Assembly: GCA_009602735.1 (NCBI GenBank)
Contig: WELA01001485.1
Coordinates: 124,001 to 188,000 of the forward strand
Reading direction: 5' to 3'
DNA length: 64,000 bases
Source of the DNA: Mesotaenium endlicherianum
Taxonomy: Eukaryota; Streptophyta; Zygnematophyceae; Zygnematales; Mesotaeniaceae
Shown here: piece by piece, positions 1-9,750 of the stretch
Layout of the letters: the number at the start of each line of letters is the position of its first letter
How positions within the stretch are numbered: the stretch's first letter is position 1
Made by a program: the position numbers and the translations under genes
Notes under the pieces: model-generated
The model's database searches: none
The model's input: only the letters and a program-made list of their open reading frames with translations
Told to the model about the DNA's origin: nothing

Positions 1-107
1 GATACCCCTATCCGCTCTGCAAAGAGCGACGGATTCCCCGTTGCTTTCAGCCTGATCATGAAATCAATCCGGTTCAACTTATGAATGAACATGCGTCCCA
101 ATCCCAT
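1..107 (-). CDS. HTH-domain protein, N-terminal fragment (cut by window edge)
   Basis: Reading the minus strand from the ATG at 107 gives 35 residues with no stop before the window edge. They include the run IRLKATGNPSLFAERIGV, which resembles the first helices of the short Bacteroidota helix-turn-helix regulators in which this segment precedes the recognition helix. The gene is divergent from porZ, with about 107 bp between the starts. Only the N-terminus is visible, so target and full length are unknown. A second in-frame ATG at 92 is possible. Confidence 0.5.
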   Translation of the reverse strand, partial: MGLGRMFIHKLNRIDFMIRLKATGNPSLFAERIGV

Positions 108-214
108 AACAACTTTTTTTCTACAATCGAAATTAAGCCGGACTGGCACCGGTACGATCAGGTATAAGTACCCGTTTTTTGAATAGGACAGCATGAATTC
201 AGTTAACTTAGCTC

Positions 215-2503
215 ATGCGCTTTGCTATCATCATCCTTGGTTCATGCCTTATGCTGGCAAGCCCATCGAAAGCCCAGGCGCCACCCATCGGGCAGTGGCG
301 CGAACACCTCAATTACCGGCCGGCCATACAGATCATCAAAGCCAACCATATCTATTGCGCTACCGCCACCAACCTGTTTGCCGTTGATGCACAGGATGAA
401 ATGCAACGCTTCAGTAAAATGACCGGCCTCCATGATATAGGTATCAGTTGTATCGGTTGGGATGATCTCAGCTCCCAACTTGTTATTGCGTATAACAACA
501 GCAATATCGATGTACTCAAAAAGCAATCCATTACCAATATCGGCGATATCAAACGAAGCAGTATTGCAGGCAACAAATCCATCCATCATATTTTTTGCAG
601 GAATGGGCTCGCATACCTTTCCTGCGGACTCGGGATCATCGTAGTCAATCTGATCAAATACGAAATCAAAGACACCTGGTTCATTGGCGCCAATGGAGGG
701 CCAGTGAATGTACACAGCATGGCTGCCGACGCTGATTTCTTTTATGCCGCTACAGATGAAGGATTGAAAAAAGCATCCCGCCTCACCGATCTCTCCGACT
801 ACCGCAACTGGACCACACCCAGTGGCTTACCCGCCGGTAATATCAGCGCTGTAACAGTTGCAGCCAACCAAGTAATCGCTCAAAAAAACGATTCTCTTTT
901 CATTGCATCGGGCAATAACTGGAACCTCTTATATACAGATACTGCATGGTCTTTGAATAACATCACTGCATCGGGAAATAAAATCCTGGTCTGCCAGCAA
1001 AACAATACCGGTACAGCTCGTGTATTGCAATTGGCAACCAATGGCATCATAGAAAAAACCATTACCAATCCGGCACTGCTCTCCCATCCGTTATCAGCCA
1101 TTATCGATGCCGATAAAATATGGGTGGCCGACAGCCTCAATGGTCTTTCAAGGTTCACCGCAACAGGCGCTGACCGTTTCATTCCGAATGGGCCACCCGG
1201 TACAGTAACCGGTGAAATGATGAGTGATGGAAAACAACTTTTTGCAGCAGCCGGCAGTATCAACAACAGTTGGCAGCCGCAATACAACCGGAATGGAATA
1301 TTCCAATTGACGAACAATGAATGGAATTTTTACCGGTATGATAATACGCCGGCACTCAGCAATGCTTATGATTTCATTACGGTAGCCATCGACCCTATTG
1401 ATCAAACGCTTTGGGCCGGCAGTTTTGGAAGTGGCTTAGCACATTTCAAAAACAATAACGTTTCAATCTATCAAGCCAATAACAGCGCATTGCAGGCTGC
1501 TGTGAACAATCCGGGCAGTTACCAGGTAGGCGGACTGGCATTCGACCAAAACAACCATCTCTGGATAAGCAACTACGGTGCTGCGAAAGAGCTGGTGGTA
1601 AGGAAAGCCGACAGTTCATGGAAAGCATTTACCATACCGTTTCCACATACAGAAAATGCAGTGGGACAGGTATTGATCGATGATGCCGACCAGGTATGGA
1701 TCATCAGTCCAAAAGGCAACGGCATCTTCTGTTACAACCATGGCGCTTCCATTGACAACACCAATGATGATCAATGGAAGTTTTACCAACAGGGAAATGG
1801 CAAAGGAAATTTGCCCAGCAACAATGTATTGTGTATGGCAAAAGACAAGAACGGTTTTATCTGGATAGGCACCGATAAAGGCATTGGTATTGTTCAGTGT
1901 GCCGGCAATGTGTTTAGTCCGCAAGGATGCGATGCCCTGCTGCCCGTAGTACAGCAGGATCGTTTTGCAGGGTTATTGTTCCGCGATGAGATGGTGCAAT
2001 GCATAGCAGTAGACGGTGCAAACCGCAAATGGGTAGGAACAAAAAATGGCCTCTGGTTGCTTTCACAAGACGGCACTTCGATCGTGTACAGGTTTACCAG
2101 CGATAATAGTCCGCTGTTGAACAATGATATCCGGAAACTGACTATCGACCCGCATACCGGTGAAGTATTCATTGCAACGGCTATGGGCATCTGCAGTTTC
2201 AGAAGCACCGCCACCGAAGGAGCCCCATCCAACCAGAATGTATTGGTATTTCCAAACCCCGTACCACCGGGCTACAATGGAACCATCGCCATCAAGGGTC
2301 TTACCAATAATGCCCTCGTAAAAATAGCCGAATTGAATGGCCGGCTCGTTTATCAAACCCGCGCCCTGGGCGGTCAGGCCATATGGGATGGACGAACTTA
2401 CCTCGGTAATAAAGTTGCAAGCGGCATTTACCTCGTTATCGTACGCAGCGATTCAGGCAACGATAAGATCGTTACTAAGATCGCCATCACTTCGGGTCGT
2501 TGA
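215..2503 (+). CDS. porZ: PorZ-like beta-propeller protein with T9SS C-terminal domain
   Basis: This 762-residue secreted protein starts with a clear signal peptide ending near LASPSKAQA. The N-terminal region (roughly residues 27-330) matches the PorZ beta-propeller, and two-component-regulator-type propeller repeats such as LWAGSFGSGLAHF, LWISNYGAA and IWIGTDKGIGIV follow. The last 85 residues (about 677-762) form a type IX secretion sorting domain, opening with FPNP and containing LNGRLVYQ and GIYLVIV. In Porphyromonas PorZ is a surface component of the type IX attachment complex that links A-LPS to cargo. Assignment to PorZ rather than another propeller protein rests on the N-terminal similarity and overall architecture. 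It converges on the pseudogene with 8 bp between stops. Confidence 0.75.
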   Translation: MRFAIIILGSCLMLASPSKAQAPPIGQWREHLNYRPAIQIIKANHIYCATATNLFAVDAQDEMQRFSKMTGLHDIGISCIGWDDLSSQLVIAYNNSNIDVLKKQSITNIGDIKRSSIAGNKSIHHIFCRNGLAYLSCGLGIIVVNLIKYEIKDTWFIGANGGPVNVHSMAADADFFYAATDEGLKKASRLTDLSDYRNWTTPSGLPAGNISAVTVAANQVIAQKNDSLFIASGNNWNLLYTDTAWSLNNITASGNKILVCQQNNTGTARVLQLATNGIIEKTITNPALLSHPLSAIIDADKIWVADSLNGLSRFTATGADRFIPNGPPGTVTGEMMSDGKQLFAAAGSINNSWQPQYNRNGIFQLTNNEWNFYRYDNTPALSNAYDFITVAIDPIDQTLWAGSFGSGLAHFKNNNVSIYQANNSALQAAVNNPGSYQVGGLAFDQNNHLWISNYGAAKELVVRKADSSWKAFTIPFPHTENAVGQVLIDDADQVWIISPKGNGIFCYNHGASIDNTNDDQWKFYQQGNGKGNLPSNNVLCMAKDKNGFIWIGTDKGIGIVQCAGNVFSPQGCDALLPVVQQDRFAGLLFRDEMVQCIAVDGANRKWVGTKNGLWLLSQDGTSIVYRFTSDNSPLLNNDIRKLTIDPHTGEVFIATAMGICSFRSTATEGAPSNQNVLVFPNPVPPGYNGTIAIKGLTNNALVKIAELNGRLVYQTRALGGQAIWDGRTYLGNKVASGIYLVIVRSDSGNDKIVTKIAITSGR

Positions 2504-2511
2504 CAAACAAC

Positions 2512-3560
2512 TTAATCCCTGTCGGCCATTTTTGTTTGTTTGAAGAAAGCAGCGCGGCGTGGTGCAGGGAACGGCACATGATCTCCTTTGAGTCCGTGCC
2601 ATAATACTTTATTGAATTCAAGATCCGGCACCGCATCTTCTTTGGCAAGGTCAAATTTCTCAGATCTTCTTTGCCATTCGTTCATGGCTGTATTCTTTTC
2701 ACTCAAGTTGATATTCGCCGGCCTTGCAGTAAACCCTTTGGAATCGGCAGTGGAAGCAAATGAACGCCACGTAGGAGTAACTGCCGCATCATATTGGCTC
2801 ATGGGCGGAATGCCCAGGATCAATTCAATGGTGCGCAACATAGATGAAGTGGAATATATGGTATGATCTACAAAATTTCTTTTTACAAAACCACCGGCTA
2901 CATACGCCGTACTGCGGTGTGCATCTACATAAAAATTATCCAGTAATACAAATTCTTTTGCTAATGCGTGCTGGTTGGGCGTTATATGCTCTCCAAACAG
3001 TACCAGCGACTGATCGCCATTGCCTTCTTTCATATCACCCAATACCTGATCGTAAGTCCTGTTTTCTTTTATCACATAGAACACATATTTGATAGGGCTT
3101 TTCTCTCCTACTTTATGCGGAATGGGATTGCCTTCCTCAGCTTGTGTAAGCATTTCCTTTCCCTTGCTGTAAGGTGTATTGCTGTATACCTGGTGCGACC
3201 ATGCTGTTAGCACCATCTCGTTGGGATTATCTCCAACAGGTATTTCGGCTTTGATGTTTCTTTTTTCCGTATCGAACACATACACTTTATCGCATCCCCA
3301 GCAACTGATGTACAACTCTTTTGCATTGGGCGAAAGCACACAGGCGTAAGCTTCTCTACCAAGGGCAAAAGGTTCAGCTATTTTTTTTTGTTTTCAGGTC
3401 GATGATATACAACGCGTTGTTCTCTTCGGTAACGCCATTTTTTACCCAGTACGATGGTGTTTTTGAGGATGAGTTTTTTATTTTCTACAGCAGATTCAGC
3501 AATCCAGTTATCATTACCACCGGAAGCATACAATTTTTTTTCATCGCCGCTGAATTTCAA
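2512..3560 (-). pseudogene. Decayed YncE-like propeller / alkaline-phosphatase-family protein
   Basis: Pieces of one large family (beta-propeller joined to a phosphoesterase domain, normally about 800-900 residues) lie in order but do not form a reading frame. The upstream piece around 3440-3560 includes LYASGGNDNWI. The frame then changes near 3435-3447, a run of nine A on the minus strand (3381-3389) shifts frame again, and the downstream 275-codon frame holds ISCWGCDKVYVFDTEKR, VYSNTPYSK, KENRTYDQVLGD and MYSTSSMLRT-like motifs. That frame appears to have lost internal blocks near 3195-3210 and 2920-2928; the latter joins LDNFYVDA directly to HRSTAYVAG and so omits the central metal-binding region. 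No credible start exists upstream of 3560. The product would not be active. Assembly error is the main alternative. Confidence 0.7.
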
Positions 3561-3648
3561 TTTAGGGAAGGATAAAATACAAATGCAGTTGCGATATGGG
3601 GAACTACATCGATGAATTAATGCTTTGCTAATATGAAACGGATGTTAG

Positions 3649-4227
3649 CTATTGTTTTGTGTATTCGTAAGAACGGATGACTTTAAACTTGAGCATGTTC
3701 CTTTCACCGGGCACTACGCGGTACAATACCTGCCGCATTTTACCGGTAGGATGAGCGCCAAGGCTATCCGTAACATACAGCGGATACCGGCGCATCAGGG
3801 TACCTTCCATCAAATTAAAGTCGTCGAAGCCCCTGTAACCTTCCCGCAGTTTCTGGTCATCCAATACATCGGGAAGAATAATCGGGTTAACCGATTGGTT
3901 CTTATCGGAGCTGATGCCTATCACTGTTCCTTTTTGCAGTGAGTCGCCCGGGAAAACATACAGCACCACATCGGGGAACCCGTCGTTGTTAAGATCGTCG
4001 ATTTCAGCTTTTTTGATCCTGCCCTTGATCTCGATGCTGAATTCACGCGCCTGGTTTTCAAAACCAATCGGATTGATGGTAGCGTCATTCTTTTCGGGAT
4101 TCCTGTTACTGCAGGTGATCCTGTAACCTACTTTACCAATTTTCAACGTGGTATCTATCCGCCTCGACTGGCCATGCACTGCGAACGCGCCGATGCAAAA
4201 AACCAGTAATATAAAAAACTGTTTCAT
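3649..4227 (-). CDS. PliI-family periplasmic lysozyme inhibitor
   Basis: The 192-residue product has a signal peptide (MKQFFILLVFCIGAFAVHG) and then a single domain. Features that recall PliI, the inhibitor of invertebrate-type lysozymes, are the DDLNNDGFPDVVLYV strand-turn with an FG-GAP-like Asp/Asn cluster, and the C-terminal GYRGFDDF ... LMRRYPLY ... HPTGKMRQVLYRVV pattern. Known family members act in the periplasm and block host or competitor lysozyme. It sits 37 bp downstream of icmF on the same strand but shares no obvious function with it. The assignment is by motif resemblance only. Confidence 0.65.
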   Translation of the reverse strand: MKQFFILLVFCIGAFAVHGQSRRIDTTLKIGKVGYRITCSNRNPEKNDATINPIGFENQAREFSIEIKGRIKKAEIDDLNNDGFPDVVLYVFPGDSLQKGTVIGISSDKNQSVNPIILPDVLDDQKLREGYRGFDDFNLMEGTLMRRYPLYVTDSLGAHPTGKMRQVLYRVVPGERNMLKFKVIRSYEYTKQ

Positions 4228-4264
4228 CGGTAGCCAAGGTATAAAATATTATCCATTCCGGTGC

Positions 4265-7200
4265 TTACATATTTCTCCGGTATTGGCCACCCACTTCATA
4301 CAATGCATGGGTAATCTGGCCGAGGGAACAATACTTGGCCGTTTCCATCAAAACTGCAAACAGGTTCTCGTTTTGCATGGCGGCTTCTTTAAGCCGGCTC
4401 AGCTCCCGGGCAGATCGCTGTTCGTTCCTTTTCCAGAAAGCGTGCAGGTTTTGTATTTGTTGTTCTTTTTCTTCCGTGTTGGAGCGGATCACTTCGCCGG
4501 GTAAAGTAGTGGGACTTCCATTCTTATTCAGGAATGTATTAACGCCCACCAACGGCAACTCACCGGTATGTTTGAGGGTTTCGTAATGCAAACTTTCCTC
4601 CTGTATCTTATTGCGCTGGTACATTCTTTCCATAGCGCCTAATACGCCTCCTCGTTCTGTGATACGGTCAAATTCGGCCAGTACCGCCTCTTCTACCAGG
4701 TCGGTCAGTTCTTCAATGGCAAAACTGCCCTGGATAAAATTCTCTGTCTTGGCCGAACCTAATTCGCGGTTAATGATCAGCTGGATGGCCATGGCGCGAC
4801 GCACGCTTTCTTCTGTAGGCGTGGTGATGGCTTCATCATAGGCATTGGTGTGAAGACTGTTGCAATTATCGTATATGGCATACAATGCCTGTAACGTAGT
4901 ACGTATATCGTTGAAATCTATTTCCTGCGCATGCAAACTGCGGCCGCTGGTTTGGATATGGTATTTAAGTTTCTGCGAGCGGTCATTGCCTTTGTATTTA
5001 TTTTTCATGGCCTTCGCCCAGATACGCCTGGCCACACGCCCGATGACACTGTATTCGGGATCCATACCATTACTGAAGAAGAAAGAGAGATTGGGTGCAA
5101 AATCATCGATGTGCATTCCTCTGCTCAGGTAATACTCCACATAGGTAAAACCATTTGCCAATGTGAATGCCAGTTGTGTAATAGGATTGGCGCCCGCTTC
5201 GGCAATATGGTATCCGCTGATACTGACGCTGTAAAAATTACGCACTTTATGATCGATGAAATAAGATTGCACATCACCCATCAGCTTCAATGCAAACTCG
5301 GTAGAAAAGATACAGGTATTCTGTGCCTGGTCTTCTTTGAGTATATCGGCCTGCACAGTGCCGCGCACTTGTGACAATGCCTCTGCCTTCAGTTGTTCAT
5401 ACACTTCCCTGGTCAACACTTCATCACCGCTCAATCCCAGCAGCCGCAGCCCAAGGCCGTTGTTACCTTCTGGTAATCGTTCCGGTGAAGCAGGGTTATA
5501 ATAATGCGGACGAGGAGCACGTTGGTATTTCTTTTCCATTGCTGCTTCCACCAGCGGCCATTGACCATTGGCTTCGATCCATTTTTCACAAAGCTGATCG
5601 ATCGCTGCATTCATGAAGAATGCCAGCAGTATAGGCGCCGGTCCGTTGATGGTCATGCTTACAGAGGTTTTCGGATCGCAGAGATCGAACCCGCTGTATA
5701 ATTTTTTCGCATCGTCTACTGTTGCAATGCTCACACCGCTGTTACCTACTTTGCCGTAAATATCAGGCCGGCTGGCCGGGTCTTCTCCATACAATGTAAC
5801 ACTGTCAAATGCTGTAGAGAGGCGTATGGCCGGCTGGCCAAGCGATACATAGTGAAACCTTTTGTTGGTCCTTTCGGGTCCGCCTTCACCTGCGAACATA
5901 CGCGTGGGGTCTTCACCTTGTCGCTTCAGTTCAAAAACACCTGCTGTATAAGGAAATTCACCCGGTACATTTTCCTGGAGCTGCCAGCGCAGGATATCGC
6001 CCCAATCCTTGTATTTCGGTAATACAAGCCTGGGTATGCGCGAGCCGCTCAATGAAGTAGTGGTCAATGGTTGTTTGATGATCTTATCGCGTACCTGGTA
6101 TTCAAAAAAGTCTGCCTTGTATCGCGCAACCAATCCGGACCATGATTGAATTAGCTTCCTGCAATCCGCATCCAGTTTTGCATCGAATTCATTGTAAATG
6201 CTTTCCAGCGCAGCTTTTAGCTCGGATTTCACTTCCTGCATAGCGCCGTGTAACTGGTACAGTTTGGTTGCAATCACAGCCTGATCCTGTACCCATGCGT
6301 CGTAAGCCCGGTTATTATCGGCTATTTCAGAGAGATAACGCACTCTTTTGGGGGGAATGATCTGGGAACGTGTAGTGGTCTCGTGGTCATGAGGATGAAT
6401 AGCTATCTGCCCGAATGCAACACCTGTTTTTTCCCGTAGGGTCACCATCATTTTTTCAAATAGCTCATTGATGCCGCTATCATTGAACTGTGCAGCAATG
6501 GTGCCTATTATCGGCAGTTCTTCATCTTTAGCAGTCCACAGTCCGTGATTCCGTTTGTATTGTTTGCGCACATCATGCAACGCATCAAGTGCGCCGGCCT
6601 TATCGAATTTATTGATACAGACAAGATCGGCATAATCAAGCATGTTGATCTTTTCCAGTTGTGAAGCCGCTCCATACTCTGGTGTCATCACATAAAGACT
6701 TACATCGCAGTAATCGAGGATCGAAGCATCGCTTTGCCCTACACCTGCCGATTCCAGTATGATCAGATCGAAAGCCGCTTTCCTGCAAACATCAATAGCA
6801 TCCTGCACATAAGCGCTCAACGCCGTATTGTCATCCCTGGTAGCCAGGCTGCGCATATACGCACGCGGATGTGAGATCGAATTCATACGTATCCTGTCGC
6901 CCAGCAAAGCGCCGCCTGTTTTTTTCTTAGAAGGATCTACCGAGATCACCGCGAGTGTTTTATCTTCAAACAGGTTGAGGAATCTTCTTACAATCTCATC
7001 TGTTACACTGCTCTTGCCTGCACCTCCTGTGCCCGTAATGCCTAATACAGGAATAGCAGGTATCTCACCGTTTACTTTTGTATTTCCTCCTCCATTTTCC
7101 GCATTCGTGATTTCCCGTGCCAACTTGCGTATGTCTTTCACTTCACCCAATGTCATAGCACGTTCATAAACGCCATTGCCATTCAGACCAAAATCGCATT

Positions 7201-7612
7201 GTTTGATCACGTCTTCGATCATGCCTTCCAGTCCCATCCGGCGGCCATCATCCGGACTATATATCCGCGTGATACCATATTGCTGTAATTCCCTGATCTC
7301 TTCCGGCAGGATGGTGCCACCGCCACCGCCGAATATTTTGATATGCCCGCAACCATTCTGGTCTAACAGGTCTTTCATGTACTTGAAAAATTCTACGTGT
7401 CCTCCCTGGTAACTGGTAATGGCAATACCCTGCACGTCTTCTTCAATGGCACATTCCACAATATCTGCCACGCTGCGGTTATGCCCGAGGTGAATGATCT
7501 CTGCTCCTTTTGCCTGTAAGATGCGGCGCATGATATTGATGGCCGCGTCGTGGCCGTCGAAAAGACTGGCCGCTGTTACGATCCTGATCTTATGCCGGGG
7601 TTGATAAGACAT
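4265..7612 (-). CDS. icmF: Fused isobutyryl-CoA mutase (B12 domain, GTPase chaperone, mutase)
   Basis: At 1115 residues the protein has the exact IcmF layout. An N-terminal cobalamin-binding domain has the histidine motif DGHDAA near residue 20 and [12 protein letters not shown] MeaB-like P-loop GTPase in the middle has [12 protein letters not shown] near residue 190 and the G4 motif NKFD. A C-terminal acyl-CoA mutase barrel has [11 protein letters not shown] and [14 protein letters not shown]. IcmF interconverts isobutyryl-CoA and n-butyryl-CoA by adenosylcobalamin radical chemistry, and the fused GTPase loads and protects the cofactor. The single-chain fusion is normal for the family. The gene is divergent from the epimerase, and its promoter region holds two palindromes. 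Confidence 0.95.
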   Translation of the reverse strand: MSYQPRHKIRIVTAASLFDGHDAAINIMRRILQAKGAEIIHLGHNRSVADIVECAIEEDVQGIAITSYQGGHVEFFKYMKDLLDQNGCGHIKIFGGGGGTILPEEIRELQQYGITRIYSPDDGRRMGLEGMIEDVIKQCDFGLNGNGVYERAMTLGEVKDIRKLAREITNAENGGGNTKVNGEIPAIPVLGITGTGGAGKSSVTDEIVRRFLNLFEDKTLAVISVDPSKKKTGGALLGDRIRMNSISHPRAYMRSLATRDDNTALSAYVQDAIDVCRKAAFDLIILESAGVGQSDASILDYCDVSLYVMTPEYGAASQLEKINMLDYADLVCINKFDKAGALDALHDVRKQYKRNHGLWTAKDEELPIIGTIAAQFNDSGINELFEKMMVTLREKTGVAFGQIAIHPHDHETTTRSQIIPPKRVRYLSEIADNNRAYDAWVQDQAVIATKLYQLHGAMQEVKSELKAALESIYNEFDAKLDADCRKLIQSWSGLVARYKADFFEYQVRDKIIKQPLTTTSLSGSRIPRLVLPKYKDWGDILRWQLQENVPGEFPYTAGVFELKRQGEDPTRMFAGEGGPERTNKRFHYVSLGQPAIRLSTAFDSVTLYGEDPASRPDIYGKVGNSGVSIATVDDAKKLYSGFDLCDPKTSVSMTINGPAPILLAFFMNAAIDQLCEKWIEANGQWPLVEAAMEKKYQRAPRPHYYNPASPERLPEGNNGLGLRLLGLSGDEVLTREVYEQLKAEALSQVRGTVQADILKEDQAQNTCIFSTEFALKLMGDVQSYFIDHKVRNFYSVSISGYHIAEAGANPITQLAFTLANGFTYVEYYLSRGMHIDDFAPNLSFFFSNGMDPEYSVIGRVARRIWAKAMKNKYKGNDRSQKLKYHIQTSGRSLHAQEIDFNDIRTTLQALYAIYDNCNSLHTNAYDEAITTPTEESVRRAMAIQLIINRELGSAKTENFIQGSFAIEELTDLVEEAVLAEFDRITERGGVLGAMERMYQRNKIQEESLHYETLKHTGELPLVGVNTFLNKNGSPTTLPGEVIRSNTEEKEQQIQNLHAFWKRNEQRSARELSRLKEAAMQNENLFAVLMETAKYCSLGQITHALYEVGGQYRRNM

Positions 7613-7634
7613 ATTGTATAGTTAGTATAGACGG

Positions 7635-7642
7635 CAAAATTA
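7635..7642 (-). promoter_or_regulatory. icmF -7 promoter element
   Basis: The minus strand reads TAATTTTG, an exact match to the Bacteroidota -7 consensus TAnnTTTG, 22 nt upstream of the icmF ATG. A TTG that could act as the -33 element lies 22 bp further upstream (7665-7667). Confidence 0.55.
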
Positions 7643-7645
7643 CAA

Positions 7646-7659
7646 TATTGCATGCAATA
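7646..7659. promoter_or_regulatory. Perfect 14-bp palindrome in the icmF promoter
   Basis: TATTGCATGCAATA is its own reverse complement. It lies between the presumed -33 and -7 elements of icmF, the usual place for a repressor site. No regulator gene is adjacent, so the binding protein is unknown. Confidence 0.4.
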
Positions 7660-7665
7660 GTTAAC

Positions 7666-7685
7666 AACTGTTAGTTTTAACAGTT
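7666..7685. promoter_or_regulatory. 8-bp inverted repeat between icmF and the epimerase
   Basis: AACTGTTA, a 4-bp spacer and TAACAGTT form perfect arms. The repeat sits upstream of the icmF -7 element and about 48 bp before the epimerase start, so it could serve either divergent gene. It may be a second operator or simply AT-rich coincidence. Confidence 0.3.
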
Positions 7686-7732
7686 TCATTTTTGCAAGTC
7701 AAAACTTATTATTTTGCCGCTCAAATCGTTTT

Positions 7733-8692
7733 ATGTCTTTTGAGGTGCTCATTGATCGTTCCGCCCAATATCCTGTTATTACGTTGAGAAATAAGGTTTG
7801 GGGGGCGGAAGCTGAAGTTTATGGTTTTGGGGGATTGCTGAATGCTTTCCGTTTACCCGTTGACGGCCGGCTGGTGAACGTGGTAGAAGGTTTTGCTTCG
7901 GTTGCCGATGCCATAGCCAATATTACCCATGGTTTTAAGAGCGCCAAGCTGAGTCCTTATGTTTGCCGGCTGCACAAGGGCAGTTATGCATTTCAGGACA
8001 GATCATTCAAAGTGAATGGTTTTTATATGGGCGATCATGCCATTCATGGCCTTATTTATAACCAGCCTTTCGATATCATCCAAACAAATGAAGATGCTAC
8101 ACAGGCAGCCGTAACACTGCAATACCAATACGATGGTGGTGATGCCGGTTATCCTTTTCCATTTACCATGCAGGTTCAGTGGAAACTCAGCGATGGCGGA
8201 TCTTCGGGCGACCGGCTCACAGTCGTTACCAGTTTTACCAACAGACACTATGATGTGGTTCCTTTGTCGGATGGATGGCACCCGTATTTTACATTGGGAA
8301 ACAACCTGGACGACTATTCGCTGCAATTCAATTCCGGTATGCAAGTAGCCTTCAGTAAAGACCTGCTCCCCACAGGCGATACGTTACCTGATGAACGTTT
8401 CCTGCATGGTGCATCGTTGAAAGGGATTGAGCTGGACAATTGTTTTTTGCTCGATACGTCGAAAGCATCTTCACGCTGTATATTGCAGAACGGGCGTCTC
8501 CGCCTCACCATCGAGCCCAATGCTTCTTATCCCTATTTACAGATCTACACGCCTCCGCACCGCAAAAGCATTGCTATTGAAAACCTCAGCAGCGCACCGG
8601 ATGCGTTCAATAATGGTATTGGTTTGATTGTGGTGAACAGCGGCGAGAAAAAAGAATTTTCTACCAGTTATGTGTTGATGGCTGATGCCTGA
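7733..8692 (+). CDS. Aldose 1-epimerase (galactose mutarotase-like)
   Basis: The 319-residue protein has the supersandwich fold motifs of the mutarotase family. MGDHAIHGLIYNQPF contains the conserved GxHG histidine, DGWHPYF has the second active-site histidine, and IEPNASYPYLQIYTP lies near the C-terminus. Such enzymes interconvert alpha and beta anomers of hexoses. There is no signal peptide, so it is probably cytoplasmic. Exact substrate cannot be read from the sequence. It converges on ridA with stops 3 bp apart. Confidence 0.88.
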   Translation: MSFEVLIDRSAQYPVITLRNKVWGAEAEVYGFGGLLNAFRLPVDGRLVNVVEGFASVADAIANITHGFKSAKLSPYVCRLHKGSYAFQDRSFKVNGFYMGDHAIHGLIYNQPFDIIQTNEDATQAAVTLQYQYDGGDAGYPFPFTMQVQWKLSDGGSSGDRLTVVTSFTNRHYDVVPLSDGWHPYFTLGNNLDDYSLQFNSGMQVAFSKDLLPTGDTLPDERFLHGASLKGIELDNCFLLDTSKASSRCILQNGRLRLTIEPNASYPYLQIYTPPHRKSIAIENLSSAPDAFNNGIGLIVVNSGEKKEFSTSYVLMADA

Positions 8693-8695
8693 TGG

Positions 8696-9076
8696 TTATC
8701 CCACCGCTATTACACTGATCTCCACATTTACCCCTTTGGGCAAGCCTTTCACAGCAACTGTTTCACGGGCAGGATAGGCACCTGTAAAATAAGAACCATA
8801 GATTTCGTTTACCGATGCAAAGAGGTTCATATCACTGAGGAAAATGGTGGTTTTAACGATATGGGAAAAATCCAGTTTCGCTTCTTCGAGTATGGCCTGG
8901 ATATTTTTCATCACCTGGTGCGTCTCTGTCTGAATCGTACCGGTTTCAAGCGCTCCTGTTTCAGGAACGATGGCCACCTGGCCACTCACGAATAAAAAGC
9001 CATTGGCGCGGATGGCCTGGTTATAAGGTCCGATAGGAGCCGGCGCTTTATCGGTTTGCACAATCTGTTTTGACAT
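8696..9076 (-). CDS. ridA: RidA family enamine/imine deaminase
   Basis: The protein matches RidA across its length: APAPIGPYNQAI at the N-terminus, LFVSGQVAI, and VNEIYGSYFTGAYPARETVAVKGLP with the conserved Arg, then VNVEISVIAV. RidA hydrolyses reactive 2-aminoacrylate and related enamines released by PLP enzymes. The start at 9076 (MSKQIVQTDKAPAP, 126 residues) fits family length. An ATG 24 bp upstream adds eight unsupported residues. The gene is divergent from the short dehydrogenase-like gene. Confidence 0.92.
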   Translation of the reverse strand: MSKQIVQTDKAPAPIGPYNQAIRANGFLFVSGQVAIVPETGALETGTIQTETHQVMKNIQAILEEAKLDFSHIVKTTIFLSDMNLFASVNEIYGSYFTGAYPARETVAVKGLPKGVNVEISVIAVG

Positions 9077-9129
9077 CTGGTTTGTTTTGATCCTTTGCAA
9101 ATTGATGCATTTCTATGATCCTGCCAACC

Positions 9130-9137
9130 TAAATTTG
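9130..9137 (+). promoter_or_regulatory. -7 promoter element close to a start codon
   Basis: TAAATTTG matches TAnnTTTG exactly and ends only 6 nt before the ATG at 9144. Transcription would begin almost at the start codon, implying a leaderless or nearly leaderless message. No well-spaced -33 element is obvious. Confidence 0.45.
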
Positions 9138-9143
9138 CGTTCT

Positions 9144-9749
9144 ATGCACATTGCAATACAGGCAAATACACAACAGAAGGAATTGTTGCTGCAAAAAGGT
9201 ATTCCGGCCGGCATCAGCGTAAGTTGGCTGGTGGAAGGCATGGCATTGCCTGTTGCCGATGCCTACTTCGATTTTTTGGGTACGGATGATGTATTCGCAA
9301 CCGTAAAAGACCAGCCCGTCTTTATCAATGAAGTATTGCGCACCGGCAGGCAACTTCCGCTGAATTGCATTCGTGTCAATGCCTGGAATAGTTTCCTCGA
9401 AAGGCCCGTATTGGAAATAGCGGGAGAACATAACAGGGCTGCAGGAGAAAACATACTCCGGTCATTGAACTGGAAATACCAATGGGTGCCGGATGAACCT
9501 GGTTTTATTGCTGCCAGGATAGTATGCATGATCATCAATGAAGCTTATTTTGCACTGGGTCAGGAACTAAGTTCCAAAAATGAGATGGATATCGCTATGA
9601 AACTGGGTACCAATTACCCGATGGGACCGTTTGAATGGGCAGAGCAGATCGGTACCAGGCAGGTATATGATTTATTGAAAATACTGGAGCGTGAAGACAA
9701 ACGCTATACGCCGTCCGGACTGCTCGAAAAAGAAGCATTGCAATCATAA
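9144..9749 (+). CDS. Short 3-hydroxyacyl-CoA dehydrogenase-like protein
   Basis: The C-terminal half matches the 3HCDH C-terminal domain: EPGFIAARIVCMIINEAYFAL, and GTNYPMGPFEWAEQIG, which is highly characteristic. The N-terminal half is only about 110 residues and lacks the GxGxxG NAD motif, although its predicted beta-alpha pattern and FLERPVLEIA resemble a degenerate dehydrogenase N-domain. The protein may therefore not be a working dehydrogenase. The start at 9144 was chosen because the -7 promoter element lies immediately upstream; an upstream ATG at 9087 would precede it. tsaB follows after 1 bp, suggesting one transcript. Confidence 0.75.
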   Translation: MHIAIQANTQQKELLLQKGIPAGISVSWLVEGMALPVADAYFDFLGTDDVFATVKDQPVFINEVLRTGRQLPLNCIRVNAWNSFLERPVLEIAGEHNRAAGENILRSLNWKYQWVPDEPGFIAARIVCMIINEAYFALGQELSSKNEMDIAMKLGTNYPMGPFEWAEQIGTRQVYDLLKILEREDKRYTPSGLLEKEALQS

Positions 9750-9750
9750 G

